Shown: positions 1-7,074, counted from the stretch's first letter. The stretch: 8,669 nt of DNA from Pseudomonadota bacterium (GCA_022567275.1 JADFHH010000048.1:1-8669); one strand, 5' to 3'. Translations and numbers: made by a program. The notes: a model not told the origin generated them from the sequence alone.

Positions 1-259
1 CGCGCCTGCGGCCAACCCGCCGCATGAACATCGAAGCGGGAACCGTGGCGATGAGCGTGCCCAGCACATAGGCTGTCACCGGAAAGGTGGCCAGCGATTT
101 GTCATCCGCCAACATATATCCGGCGAGACCGCTCACCGTAATCTGAATGGCGGCGCCGGTCATATAGAGCGCTTGCGCCACGGACAGCACAAATGTATTT
201 CGCCGGGCGCGCGCATCGTCCCCCGGCGTGTGTTGCTCAGTCGGGTTGTTCTTCGTCAT
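1..259 (-). CDS. MFS transporter, N-terminal part (cut by window edge)
   Basis: Only the first 86 codons are present; the gene continues beyond base 1. Translation from the ATG at 259 begins MTKNNPTEQHTPGDDARARR, a polar cytoplasmic leader of about 20 residues. Two hydrophobic segments follow, at about residues 22-50 and 56-79. The second runs straight into a basic stretch, MRRVGRRR, at residues 79-86. That layout (TM1, short loop, TM2, then a GRR-type basic loop) is the motif-A region of major facilitator superfamily proteins, inner-membrane secondary transporters with usually 12 helices. The substrate cannot be told from this fragment. The start lies 27 bp after the thiL stop, so it may be the last gene of the riboflavin-nusB-thiL unit, or weakly transcribed from it. 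No clear Shine-Dalgarno sequence precedes the ATG. The family call is fairly sure; the specific role is unknown. Confidence 0.75.
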   Translation of the reverse strand, partial: MTKNNPTEQHTPGDDARARRNTFVLSVAQALYMTGAAIQITVSGLAGYMLADDKSLATFPVTAYVLGTLIATVPASMFMRRVGRRR

Positions 260-286
260 GTCATTAAATTCCGGCGAATATCCGGC

Positions 287-1273
287 TTAAAAATGTTCGT
301 AGCCTTGGTGCTCCAGATGCAGGGGCTGGCCGTCTTTGCCCGCGACTTTCACGCCATCGCGTTGCGCACTTATATGGCCAATACATGTGATTTGTAGCCC
401 CGCCGCACGGCAATCCTGTTCAAATGATTGCGTCGCCTCTTCCGGCACGGTCATGAGGATTTCATAATCGTCGCCGCCGGCGATGACCGCACCAAGGCGC
501 CCGGGCTCTTCTGCAAGCCAGGCGGAAGCCGCGCCGGACAGGGGAATGTCGGCGGCCCTGAGGGTCCCGCCCACGCGCGATGCTTTACAGAGCTTGGCGA
601 AATCACCGGCGAGACCGTCGGAAATATCCATCGCCGCGCTGGCGTGATCGCGCAAGACTTTTATCGCTTGCAGGCGCGGTCGCGGGCGCCAATAGCGTTT
701 TTGCAAATGCGCCTTGTGTTGTTTGGACAGATTGCTTTGTTCCCCTTGCAGCAGCGCCAGACCCAGCACGCCGTCGCCAATGGTGCCGGTCACATAGACG
801 CGGTCTCCGGGTTGCGCGCCCGCACGGTGCACCATGCCCCCGGACGGCACCAGGCCTATTGCCGTAATTGAAAGCGCGACAGGCCCGGGCGTGCGCACCG
901 TGTCGCCGCCAAGCAGCGTACATGCCATATCGGTTTGCGCCTCGGCCAGTCCCGCGCTCAGCCCTTCGAGCCATTTATCATCCGGCGTCCCGGGAAGCGC
1001 GAGGGAGAGAAGATAAACGCTGGGAGCGGCCCCCTTGGCGCAAAGATCCGACACGTTGACGCCGAGCGCCTTGTAGGCGATGTCCCGCGGCGCGGTATCT
1101 TCAAGAAAATGCACGCCGGCGACACTCATGTCGGTGGTTACGACAAGCTCATGTCCTTGGGGAGGGTGAACCAGACCGGCATCGTCGCTCAGCCCAAAAG
1201 CTCCCGGCGTTCCGGCCGCCAATGGTGCGAAATATCGCTGAATGATATCCGTTTCGCCGCCGGCCCTAGCCAT
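287..1273 (-). CDS. thiL: Thiamine-monophosphate kinase
   Basis: ThiL phosphorylates thiamine monophosphate with ATP to give thiamine diphosphate, the active cofactor, in the cytoplasm. From the ATG at 1273 the protein has 328 residues, normal for the family. Visible signatures of the AIR-synthase-like ATP fold are the SDDAG metal-binding motif at about 29-33, TTDMSVAGVHF at 46-56, NVSDLCAKGAAP at 73-84, GGDTVRTPG at 122-130, DISDGLAGDF at 216-225 and GGDDYE at 266-271. The acidic residues in these motifs hold Mg2+ and the phosphates. Two starts are possible. ATG 1294 would add 7 residues and overlap nusB by 29 bp but has no ribosome-binding site. ATG 1273 has GCAGG 6 nt upstream, overlaps nusB by 8 bp and gives a family-like N-terminus (MARAGGETDIIQRYFAPL), so I chose it. 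Translation is probably coupled to nusB. Confidence 0.96.
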   Translation of the reverse strand: MARAGGETDIIQRYFAPLAAGTPGAFGLSDDAGLVHPPQGHELVVTTDMSVAGVHFLEDTAPRDIAYKALGVNVSDLCAKGAAPSVYLLSLALPGTPDDKWLEGLSAGLAEAQTDMACTLLGGDTVRTPGPVALSITAIGLVPSGGMVHRAGAQPGDRVYVTGTIGDGVLGLALLQGEQSNLSKQHKAHLQKRYWRPRPRLQAIKVLRDHASAAMDISDGLAGDFAKLCKASRVGGTLRAADIPLSGAASAWLAEEPGRLGAVIAGGDDYEILMTVPEEATQSFEQDCRAAGLQITCIGHISAQRDGVKVAGKDGQPLHLEHQGYEHF

Positions 1274-1742
1274 CGCTTGCCTGCTCGAACTCATTCGCGC
1301 GGCGCGCCCGCGCCAGCTTGTCGAGAATGCCGTTCACGACTTTGGGTTCCTCGCCGTCGAAAAACGCATGGGCGATGTCGAGATATTCATTGATGACCAC
1401 CTTGGCGGGCACATCCTCCCGCATCGTGATCTCATAGGCCGCGGCGCGTAATATCGCGCGCAGGATGCTGTCGATGCGCGACAAATGCCAGCCCTGCGCC
1501 AAATGGTCGTCGAGCACCGGATCGATGCTGCGCTGTTGCTTGACCACGCCAAGCACAAGATCTTCGAAAAATTCTCCATCTGTCGTATCGGCGCCCGATG
1601 TCTCGGCAGCCTCGTCCAGCCGGTGATCGAGAAATTCGCGAATCACCTGATTGGCGTCGGTGGCCGCCATATCCATTTGATAAAGAGCCTGAACGGCGGC
1701 GAGGCGGGCCGCGGTTCTGGACGCCGATCTTGGGGCGCTCAC
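1266..1742 (-). CDS. nusB: Transcription antitermination protein NusB
   Basis: NusB binds the boxA RNA element together with NusE (ribosomal protein S10) and helps RNA polymerase read through rRNA operons. The 158-residue product is all-helical in character and near the usual length. The N-terminal helix SRTAARLAAVQALYQMDM (about 8-25) carries the arginine-rich RNA-binding face. The C-terminal part shows family blocks: LSRIDSILRAILRAAAYEI (about 87-105), VPAKVVINEYLDIAHAFFD (about 111-129) and PKVVNGILDKLAR (about 133-145). The start codon is GTG, within a GTGA overlap with the ribH stop codon, preceded by AAGG 7 nt upstream; no in-frame ATG lies near it. The C-terminus overlaps the thiL start. 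ribH-nusB adjacency is very common in bacteria, and the overlap suggests translational coupling. Confidence 0.96.
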   Translation of the reverse strand: MSAPRSASRTAARLAAVQALYQMDMAATDANQVIREFLDHRLDEAAETSGADTTDGEFFEDLVLGVVKQQRSIDPVLDDHLAQGWHLSRIDSILRAILRAAAYEITMREDVPAKVVINEYLDIAHAFFDGEEPKVVNGILDKLARARRANEFEQASDG

Positions 1743-2206
1743 CGCGACGCCTTGCGCCCGAATTCAAGCCCCAGCTTGATAAGCTCGGCACATGCCCGGG
1801 CCGCGTCCCCGCCTTTGTTCCTGGCCTCCACGCTGGCGCGCGCCCACGCCTGGTCGCGATTGTCGACCGTAACAATGCCATTGCCGATGGGCAGCGAATG
1901 GGTCACGCCAAGATCGATTAACTTGCGTGCGGAATCTCCAGCGACAATGTCATAATGAGACGTCTCGCCGCGAATGACGCAGCCCAATGCCACGCATCCC
2001 TGATGCCGGGCTTTTGGGCCGAGAAGTCCAGCGGCTATCGCCGCACTCAAGGCGAGGGGAATTTCCAGCGCGCCGGACACCCCCACCCGCTCAAAGCCAA
2101 TGCCGCGCTGGCGCAACTCCCCGGTTGCGCCGCGTGCAAGCTCGTTCGAAATATCTTCGTAAAACCGCGCCTCGATGATGAGTATGGACGGGGCCTGCTC
2201 CGCCAT
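1739..2206 (-). CDS. ribH: 6,7-dimethyl-8-ribityllumazine synthase
   Basis: RibH condenses 5-amino-6-ribitylaminouracil with 3,4-dihydroxy-2-butanone 4-phosphate to the lumazine precursor of riboflavin; family members form pentamers or 60-mer capsids. The protein has 155 residues from the ATG at 2206. Motifs seen: EARFYEDI (12-19, with the aromatic that stacks on the substrate), GALEIP (45-50, phosphate/substrate loop), ALGCVIRGETSHYDIV (73-88, with the catalytic histidine at about 84) and DQAWARA...NKG (118-132, with the conserved arginine at about 123). The residue before GALEIP is Ser rather than the usual Pro (canonical V-P-G-A). A GTG at 2215 would add three residues, but AGGTGA sits 5 nt ahead of ATG 2206 and overlaps the ribB stop, so ATG 2206 is preferred. 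The stop overlaps the nusB start by 4 bp. Confidence 0.97.
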   Translation of the reverse strand: MAEQAPSILIIEARFYEDISNELARGATGELRQRGIGFERVGVSGALEIPLALSAAIAAGLLGPKARHQGCVALGCVIRGETSHYDIVAGDSARKLIDLGVTHSLPIGNGIVTVDNRDQAWARASVEARNKGGDAARACAELIKLGLEFGRKASR

Positions 2207-2211
2207 GGCGA

Positions 2212-2217
2212 TCACCT
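2212..2217 (-). promoter_or_regulatory. Ribosome-binding site deciding the ribH start
   Basis: AGGTGA on the minus strand lies 5 nt upstream of ATG 2206 and overlaps the ribB stop codon at 2216-2218. It favours ATG 2206 over the alternative GTG at 2215, which lies inside this site. Confidence 0.7.
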
Positions 2218-3358
2218 ATTCCAGTCTACGGTGGTCGATAATGCGCAATCCGTAGCCTTCGAGGCCGACCACTTTGCGCTGCGGTGAATTGCTGAGCAGC
2301 ACCATGTCGCGTACGCCGAGATCATGAAGGATTTGCGAACCGATGCCGATTTCCAGCAACCGCTTTTGTGGCGCATCGCTATCCTGAACGTCCCCGGATT
2401 CAGGCTTCAGCATATCGGATATGGTATTCGGCAGGACATCGCGTATCAGGACGAGGACCCCCCGTCCCTCTTCGGCAATCACCTCCATCGCCTTATGCAC
2501 GAGTGATTTTGCATAGCCCTCGTCATTCACGCCGATCACATCGCTAAGCGTATTGCAGGCATGAACCCGCACCAGGACCGGCCCGCCGTTCGACAAATCT
2601 CCCTTGACCAGCGCGATATGTTCTTCAACGGGCTCAACCGTCGTGCGGTAGACCCGCATGTCAAAAGCTCCGCCATAGGCGCTTGTCACCTGTTTCTCGG
2701 CCACGCATTGCACAACAGAGTCATGCTTGCGCCGATAGGCAATCAAATCGGCGATGGTCGCGACCTTGAGATCGTGCAGTTGTGCAAAGGCAATCAGATC
2801 CGGCATCCGCGCCATGGTGCCGTCGTCATTCATAATCTCGCAGACAACCCCGGCCGGATACAGCCCGGCGAGCCGCGCCATATCGACCACCGCCTCGGTG
2901 TGCCCCGCGCGCATCAATACGCCGCCTTCGCGCGCGATGAGCGGGAAAATGTGACCCGGCGTTGAAATATCGTCCTGACCGCGCGTGGCATCGATGGCGA
3001 CGGCGATCGTTCGCGCCCGGTCATGGGCGGACGTGCCGGTGGAAACGCCCTCGCGCGCTTCTATGGACACGGTGAAAGCCGACTGGTGACGCGCCTGGTT
3101 GTGGCGCGCCATGAGATCGAGATTGAGTTGCCTGGCGCGCGCGCCGGTGATGGCCAGACAAATAATACCGCGGGCATGTTTGGCCATGAAATTTATGACA
3201 TCGGGCGTCGCCATTTGCGCCGGCACGACCAGATCACCTTCATTCTCCCGGTCTTCCGCGTCCACGAGCACGAACATGCGTCCGTTGCGCGCATCTTCGA
3301 GCACTTCTTCGATGGAAGAGAGAAAGCTCGTATCGGGATTTTGCTCAGCTACGCTCAT
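2216..3358 (-). CDS. ribB: 3,4-dihydroxy-2-butanone 4-phosphate synthase with degenerate GTP cyclohydrolase II-like domain (RibBX type)
   Basis: The N-terminal domain (about 1-210) converts ribulose 5-phosphate into 3,4-dihydroxy-2-butanone 4-phosphate and formate for RibH. Its motifs are intact: DAEDRENEGDL (33-43, acidic metal/substrate loop), HDRARTI (112-118), PGHIFPL (134-140), RAGHTEA (150-156) and CEIMNDDGTMAR (173-184). The C-terminal domain (about 215-380) has the RibA fold signature: RVH...DVIG at 264-276, IAEEGRGVL at 294-302, IGSQILHDLGV at 339-349 and LEGYGLRI at 366-373. However, the three zinc cysteines of true GTP cyclohydrolase II align with Asn269, Glu280 and Tyr282. The QEGRGIGL catalytic motif is replaced by DVLPNTIS at about 307-314. 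I infer no cyclohydrolase II activity, so the fusion is RibBX-like. A perfect AGGAGG lies 8 nt upstream of the ATG; the gap to ribE is 12 bp. Confidence 0.95.
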   Translation of the reverse strand: MSVAEQNPDTSFLSSIEEVLEDARNGRMFVLVDAEDRENEGDLVVPAQMATPDVINFMAKHARGIICLAITGARARQLNLDLMARHNQARHQSAFTVSIEAREGVSTGTSAHDRARTIAVAIDATRGQDDISTPGHIFPLIAREGGVLMRAGHTEAVVDMARLAGLYPAGVVCEIMNDDGTMARMPDLIAFAQLHDLKVATIADLIAYRRKHDSVVQCVAEKQVTSAYGGAFDMRVYRTTVEPVEEHIALVKGDLSNGGPVLVRVHACNTLSDVIGVNDEGYAKSLVHKAMEVIAEEGRGVLVLIRDVLPNTISDMLKPESGDVQDSDAPQKRLLEIGIGSQILHDLGVRDMVLLSNSPQRKVVGLEGYGLRIIDHRRLE

Positions 3359-3366
3359 GCGCTTGG

Positions 3367-3372
3367 CCTCCT
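3367..3372 (-). promoter_or_regulatory. Strong ribosome-binding site of ribB
   Basis: AGGAGG on the minus strand, 8 nt from ATG 3358, overlaps the ribE stop codon (3371-3373). It is the best Shine-Dalgarno match inside the rib block. This suggests that RibB, which starts the second branch of the pathway, is translated efficiently and independently of ribE coupling. Confidence 0.75.
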
Positions 3373-3970
3373 AATGTCCTGTGTCCATCATCCTTGCCAC
3401 ATACCGGGCCAGCAGGTCCACTTCCAGATTAACTTTATCTCCGCACCCCAATTCGCCCCACATGGTGGCCGCGAGGGTATGCGGTATGATATTGACCCCG
3501 AAGCGTATGCCCTCAACCTCATTAACCGTCAGCGATACGCCGTTCAGGGCGAGCGATCCTTTGGGCGCGATAAATCGCGCCAGCGCGTCGCCCGCCTCAA
3601 GCCCGAAGCGCAGCGAGTCGCCGTCCGCATCCCGGCTGAGAATCGAGGCTACACCGTCCACATGACCGGCGACCATATGACCGCCCAGCTCGCTGGACGG
3701 CGTCAGCGCGCGTTCCAGATTGATCCGCCGCCCCGGCATCCAGGCGCCCAGCGTGGTCTTCGACAGGGTCTCGTTGGACACGTCAACCGAGAAAATGGAC
3801 GTGAAATCACCTGAACCAGCTTCTATACTCGTCAGCGTCAGGCAACATCCGTCACAGGCGATGGATGCGCCAATATGCGTCTCGCGCAGTTCATAGCCGC
3901 AGGCAATCCGCAATTTGCCATTGTCAACGGCCAGCACTTCGCCAATATCCGTAATCAGCCCTGTGAACAT
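3371..3970 (-). CDS. ribE: Riboflavin synthase, alpha chain
   Basis: This enzyme dismutates two molecules of 6,7-dimethyl-8-ribityllumazine into riboflavin and 5-amino-6-ribitylaminouracil. The 199-residue protein is two tandem lumazine-binding barrels. The first (about 1-97) has the invariant start MFTGLITDIGEV, then IGASIACDGCCLTL (33-46) and DVSNETLSKTTLG (63-75). The second (about 98-195) starts at GHMVAGHVDGVA, with GSLALNGVSLTVNEV (138-152) and LEVDLLARYVARM (182-194). All are full-length family blocks, with no sign of decay. The ATG at 3970 is fixed by the MFTG N-terminus; AGGA lies about 8 nt ahead. It sits 10 bp after the ribD stop. The same enzyme is called RibC in some organisms and RibE in others. 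Confidence 0.97.
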   Translation of the reverse strand: MFTGLITDIGEVLAVDNGKLRIACGYELRETHIGASIACDGCCLTLTSIEAGSGDFTSIFSVDVSNETLSKTTLGAWMPGRRINLERALTPSSELGGHMVAGHVDGVASILSRDADGDSLRFGLEAGDALARFIAPKGSLALNGVSLTVNEVEGIRFGVNIIPHTLAATMWGELGCGDKVNLEVDLLARYVARMMDTGH

Positions 3971-3980
3971 TGCAAAAATC

Positions 3981-5096
3981 CTATCCGTCCGTGCGGCGAT
4001 AAACCGTCAGCGTATCGCCCCCGAGCTTGCGCGCCGGGGAGGCCGCGAATGAGGTAGCTTCTTGCAGCGCTTTCAGACCGTCGCGTGCCAGCGCGTCAAG
4101 CCCCCCTGCCCCAACCGGCTCCGGCCCTTGATAGACATAAACCTCATCCACCAGATTGGCACTCCAGAAACTCTGCGAAATGTGCGGCCCGCCCTCTATG
4201 AGCAAGCGGGTGATGCCGCGTTCGCCGAGCGCTGTCAGGACGCCGTGAGGATCAAGACCACCCTGGCGGGACGATGCACATGGGATAACTTGCGCCCCCT
4301 TGTCGATGAGAGTTTGCACAAGTTTTTCCTCAACCGCTTCACTGCAACAGACCCATAGCGGAGCGTCATTCAGGGACGCCATCAGCTTTGTTTTGTCCCC
4401 CAGCGACAAATGACTGTCCAGGACAATGCGCACCGGCGATCTTTCCGCCATGCCGGGCAGGCGGCAAGTGAGCGCCGGGTCATCGGCCGCGACCGTGCCG
4501 CGGCCAACCAGAATGGCGTCGGCGCGCGCGCGCAATAAATGACCATGGGCGCGGGCTTGCTCGCCGGTTGTCCAGACGGGCGCGCCATCGCCTTTTGCGA
4601 TCAGGCCGTCGGCGCCCACGGCGAGTTTGAGCTGCACCAGCGGCCTGTGTTGCGTGATCCGGAGACGATGCCCCAGCGACAGATGGCGCCCATCCGCGGC
4701 GAGTACGCCCTCGGCAATTTCGATTCCCGCCGCGCGCAAGTTAGCGATGCCTTTGCCAAAAACCCTTGGGTCGGGGTCGGCGGCGCTACACACTACGCGT
4801 GCAATCCCGGCTTTGATGATTGCGTCCGTACAAGGCGGCGTTTGCCCATGATGAGCGCAGGGTTCCAGGGTCACATAGAGCGTACACCCGCGCGCGCGCG
4901 CTCCAGCCTTATCAAGCGCAACACGTTCCGCGTGGGGGCGTCCGCCGGGTCTGGTCCAGCCGCGCGATATAATCTCCGACCCGTCACCGGGGCGCACAAT
5001 TACGGCCCCGACAGCCGGATTGGGCCAGCTCCGCCCCAGGCCGCGGCGCGCCAGCGCCAGTGCTCCTTGCATGAACGTCTCATCTGAGCTGGACAT
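3981..5096 (-). CDS. ribD: Bifunctional diaminohydroxyphosphoribosylaminopyrimidine deaminase / 5-amino-6-(5-phosphoribosylamino)uracil reductase
   Basis: RibD carries out steps two and three of riboflavin synthesis: it deaminates the pyrimidine ring opened from GTP, then reduces the ribose with NADPH. The deaminase domain (about 1-145) shows the zinc site HAE (55-57) with the second ligand block PCAHHGQTPPC (Cys80 and Cys89), plus WPNPAVGAVIV (24-34) and DPDPRVFGKG. The reductase domain (about 150-371) shows LKLAVGADGLIAKG, VWTTGEQAR, DAILVGRGTVAADDP, RIVLDS and LLIEGGPHISQSF. Its total of 371 residues is normal for the fusion. The ATG at 5096 has only a weak GGG upstream; the first motif, FMQGALALARRGLGRSWPN, confirms that this N-terminus is about right. 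The gap from nrdR is 23 bp, too small for a riboswitch. Two alternating CG tracts (4522-4533 and 4889-4901) encode Ala-Arg stretches. Confidence 0.97.
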   Translation of the reverse strand: MSSSDETFMQGALALARRGLGRSWPNPAVGAVIVRPGDGSEIISRGWTRPGGRPHAERVALDKAGARARGCTLYVTLEPCAHHGQTPPCTDAIIKAGIARVVCSAADPDPRVFGKGIANLRAAGIEIAEGVLAADGRHLSLGHRLRITQHRPLVQLKLAVGADGLIAKGDGAPVWTTGEQARAHGHLLRARADAILVGRGTVAADDPALTCRLPGMAERSPVRIVLDSHLSLGDKTKLMASLNDAPLWVCCSEAVEEKLVQTLIDKGAQVIPCASSRQGGLDPHGVLTALGERGITRLLIEGGPHISQSFWSANLVDEVYVYQGPEPVGAGGLDALARDGLKALQEATSFAASPARKLGGDTLTVYRRTDG

Positions 5097-5119
5097 GGAA
5101 ACCCGATTTTTTACCGGCG

Positions 5120-5602
5120 CTACGCCTGGCCGTCGTCCCTGGCATCCAGATCATCGCCGGCCAGTTCACCGAGCAGGGCCTCGAAGTCGCGCGCCTCGCG
5201 GAAATTCTTGTAGACCGAGGCAAAGCGGACATAGGCCACATCATCAAGCCCCCTGAGCCCTTCCATGACCAGATGGCCAATGGTCTCGGACTTGATGTCG
5301 TTTTCGCCCATGTTTTCAAGACGGCGCACGATTCCGCTGACCATGCGCTCCACGCGTTCGGGATCGACCGGGCGTTTGCGCAGAGCGACCTGCAGCGATC
5401 GCATCACCTTGTCGCGGTCGAAGGGCGCGCGCCGGCCATTCTTTTTCAGCACCGTCAATTCGCGCATCTGGACACGCTCGAATGTGGTGAAACGGCCACT
5501 GCAATCGGTGCATATACGCCGTCTGCGGATCGCCGCATGATCCTCCGAGGGACGCGAATCCTTCACCTGTGTATTGGTACTTCCGCAATATGGGCAGCGC
5601 AT
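5120..5602 (-). CDS. nrdR: Transcriptional repressor NrdR (ribonucleotide reductase regulator)
   Basis: NrdR is a nucleotide-sensing repressor that binds NrdR boxes upstream of ribonucleotide reductase genes. From the ATG at 5602 the product has 160 residues. It opens with a zinc ribbon, MRCPYCGS with Cys3 and Cys6, paired with ICTDC (Cys31 and Cys34) and followed by RFTTFERV. The ATP-cone domain follows at about 49-139 (VLKKNGRRAPFDRDKVMRSL, then VRRLEN, IGHLVMEGLRGLDDVAYVRFASVYKNF). The C-terminal tail is acidic. An ATG at 5647 would add 15 residues and overlap glyA, but the family starts at MRCPYC, so the shorter form is chosen. The ribosome-binding site for it is AGGAG about 13 nt upstream, within the glyA tail, which is a long spacing. 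The start is 8 bp after the glyA stop. nrdR beside ribD is widespread. I saw no NrdR box in this window, so its targets are elsewhere. Confidence 0.96.
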   Translation of the reverse strand: MRCPYCGSTNTQVKDSRPSEDHAAIRRRRICTDCSGRFTTFERVQMRELTVLKKNGRRAPFDRDKVMRSLQVALRKRPVDPERVERMVSGIVRRLENMGENDIKSETIGHLVMEGLRGLDDVAYVRFASVYKNFREARDFEALLGELAGDDLDARDDGQA

Positions 5603-5610
5603 TTTTGGGG

Positions 5611-6927
5611 CTATGCTCCTGTCGTGTAGATGGGGAAACGCCCGCACAATTCGAGCACCTTGTCCTTTACGCCCGACTCGGTTGTGGCATTCGACTCTGG
5701 GCCATTGGCCGCCAGTCCGTCCAGTACTTCGAGGATCATTTCCCCGATTGTCTGAAATTCCGCGACGCCAAACCCGCGCGTCGTCCCGGCCGGCGTTCCC
5801 AGCCGGATGCCCGATGTCACCATCGGCTTTTCAGGATCGAAGGGTACACCATTCTTGTTGCATGTGATGTTGGCGCGTCCCAGAGACGCCTCGGCGTCCC
5901 GGCCTGTCAGCCCCTTCGGCCGCAGATCGACCAGCAGCAAATGTGTATCGGTGCCGCCCGATACCAGATCGAGGCCGCCGGCGAGCAAAGTGTCGCCGAA
6001 CGCGCGCGCATTTTCCACCACCGCTTGCGAATAGAGCAGAAAAGACGGTTGCAGGGCCTCATGAAAGGCGACCGCCTTGGCGGCTATGATATGCATGAAC
6101 GGCCCGCCCTGCATGCCGGGAAAGATCGCCGAATTTATCTTCTTTGCAATGTTCTCGTCATTGGTGAGGATAAGGCCGCCGCGCGGACCGCGAAGCGTTT
6201 TGTGCGTGGTGGATGTGACGGCGTGGGCATGGGGCAACGGGCTTGGATGCACGCCCGCGGCCACCAGCCCCGCGAAATGCGCCATATCGACCATTAAACA
6301 GGCGCCGGCGGCATCGGCGATTTCCCTGAAACGGGCAAAATCTATGATCCGCGGATAGGCCGAACCGCCAGCGACAATGATCGTCGGCTTGTGCTCTTGC
6401 GCCAGCTTCGCGACTTCGTCGAAGTCGATGAGATGATCGTCGCGGCGCACGCCATATTGCACGGCGTTGAACCATTTACCGGACTGGTTGGGCGGCGCGC
6501 CATGGGTCAGATGACCGCCCGCGGCAAGGCTCAGGCCCAAGATGGTATCCCCCGGTTTGGCGAGCGCCATATAGACGCCCTGATTGGCTTGCGAACCGGA
6601 AACCGCCTGCACATTCGCGAACCGGCAATCGAACAGCTGCTTCACCCGTTCGATGGCCAGGGACTCGGCGATGTCGACATGCTCACAACCGCCATAATAG
6701 CGCTTGCCGGGATAGCCTTCGGCATATTTGTTGGTCAGCACCGAGCCCGCCGCTTCCAATACGGCACGCGAGACGATGTTCTCCGATGCAATCAGTTCAA
6801 TTTCGTTTTGCAGCCGTCCAAGTTCACCCTGGATCGCGGCCCGGATTTCCGGGTCGCTTTGGGCGATGGAACGCTCAAAAAAACCAGGCACACGGATTTC
6901 TGTTCCGGCGTCATCTGCAATCGCCAT
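5611..6927 (-). CDS. glyA: Serine hydroxymethyltransferase
   Basis: GlyA interconverts serine plus tetrahydrofolate with glycine plus 5,10-methylene-tetrahydrofolate, the main one-carbon source for purines, thymidylate and methionine. The product has 438 residues, slightly longer than many bacterial forms because of a roughly 20-residue N-terminal extension. PLP fold-type I signatures are present: IELIASENIVSRAVLEAAGS (43-62), TNKYAEGYPGKRYYGGCEHVD (65-85), VSGSQANQGVY (109-119), MVDMAHFAGLVA (212-223, with the PLP-contacting Asp214 and His217), the Schiff-base lysine at 243 within TTHKTLRGPRGG (240-251), and GTPAGTTRG near the C-terminus. The ATG at 6927 has a strong GAGGAG 7 nt upstream. 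It is the first gene of the minus-strand block, so the promoter should lie in the 183-bp spacer upstream. Confidence 0.98.
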   Translation of the reverse strand: MAIADDAGTEIRVPGFFERSIAQSDPEIRAAIQGELGRLQNEIELIASENIVSRAVLEAAGSVLTNKYAEGYPGKRYYGGCEHVDIAESLAIERVKQLFDCRFANVQAVSGSQANQGVYMALAKPGDTILGLSLAAGGHLTHGAPPNQSGKWFNAVQYGVRRDDHLIDFDEVAKLAQEHKPTIIVAGGSAYPRIIDFARFREIADAAGACLMVDMAHFAGLVAAGVHPSPLPHAHAVTSTTHKTLRGPRGGLILTNDENIAKKINSAIFPGMQGGPFMHIIAAKAVAFHEALQPSFLLYSQAVVENARAFGDTLLAGGLDLVSGGTDTHLLLVDLRPKGLTGRDAEASLGRANITCNKNGVPFDPEKPMVTSGIRLGTPAGTTRGFGVAEFQTIGEMILEVLDGLAANGPESNATTESGVKDKVLELCGRFPIYTTGA

Positions 6928-6934
6928 GTGAGCG

Positions 6935-6940
6935 CTCCTC
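6935..6940 (-). promoter_or_regulatory. Ribosome-binding site of glyA
   Basis: GAGGAG on the minus strand, 7 nt from ATG 6927. Its last three bases fall within the 8-bp palindrome GAGCGCTC (6930-6937), which lies between the site and the start codon and could modestly affect accessibility. Confidence 0.75.
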
Positions 6941-7043
6941 TTATTTTTGGGCTAAAACAGCAGCCAATTCCGCATGGTCCGCCGCAATCAAAATCGCGCC
7001 CACTTACCACATGTTTTCACGCGATACCACGGATAGCCGAATT

Positions 7044-7074
7044 TTGTGCCACACAGACTTCAATCGGGTATTAT
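7044..7074 (+). promoter_or_regulatory. Tentative promoter of the CoA-transferase-like pair
   Basis: TATTAT at 7069-7074 matches five of six bases of the sigma-70 -10 box. TTGTGC at 7044-7049 keeps only the TTG of the -35 box, with a longer than ideal 19-nt spacer. Transcription would start near 7082 and leave a leader of about 30 nt. The position is reasonable but the match is weak; read this as a candidate only. Confidence 0.25.

Noticed and set aside
260..286. Possible terminator between thiL and the MFS gene
   Set aside because: Only a 4-bp CCGG pairing with a following AT-rich stretch, with no T-run; too weak for an intrinsic terminator.
3023..3814. Long plus-strand open frame of 263 codons across ribB and ribE
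   Set aside because: It lies antisense to two well-recognised genes, has no family resemblance and is explained by GC-rich codon bias leaving the opposite strand open.
4889..4901. Alternating CG tracts in ribD (4522-4533 and 4889-4901) as Z-DNA or phase-variable repeats
   Set aside because: Short tracts encoding Ala-Arg in a GC-rich gene; no sign of frame disruption or of a regulatory role.
5603..5647. Longer NrdR start at 5647
   Set aside because: It would add 15 residues before the invariant MRCPYC and overlap the glyA end; NrdR proteins begin at the zinc ribbon.
5569..6297. Plus-strand open frame of 242 codons antisense to glyA and the nrdR start
   Set aside because: It is a shadow of the conserved glyA coding sequence, with no recognisable domain or ribosome-binding site.
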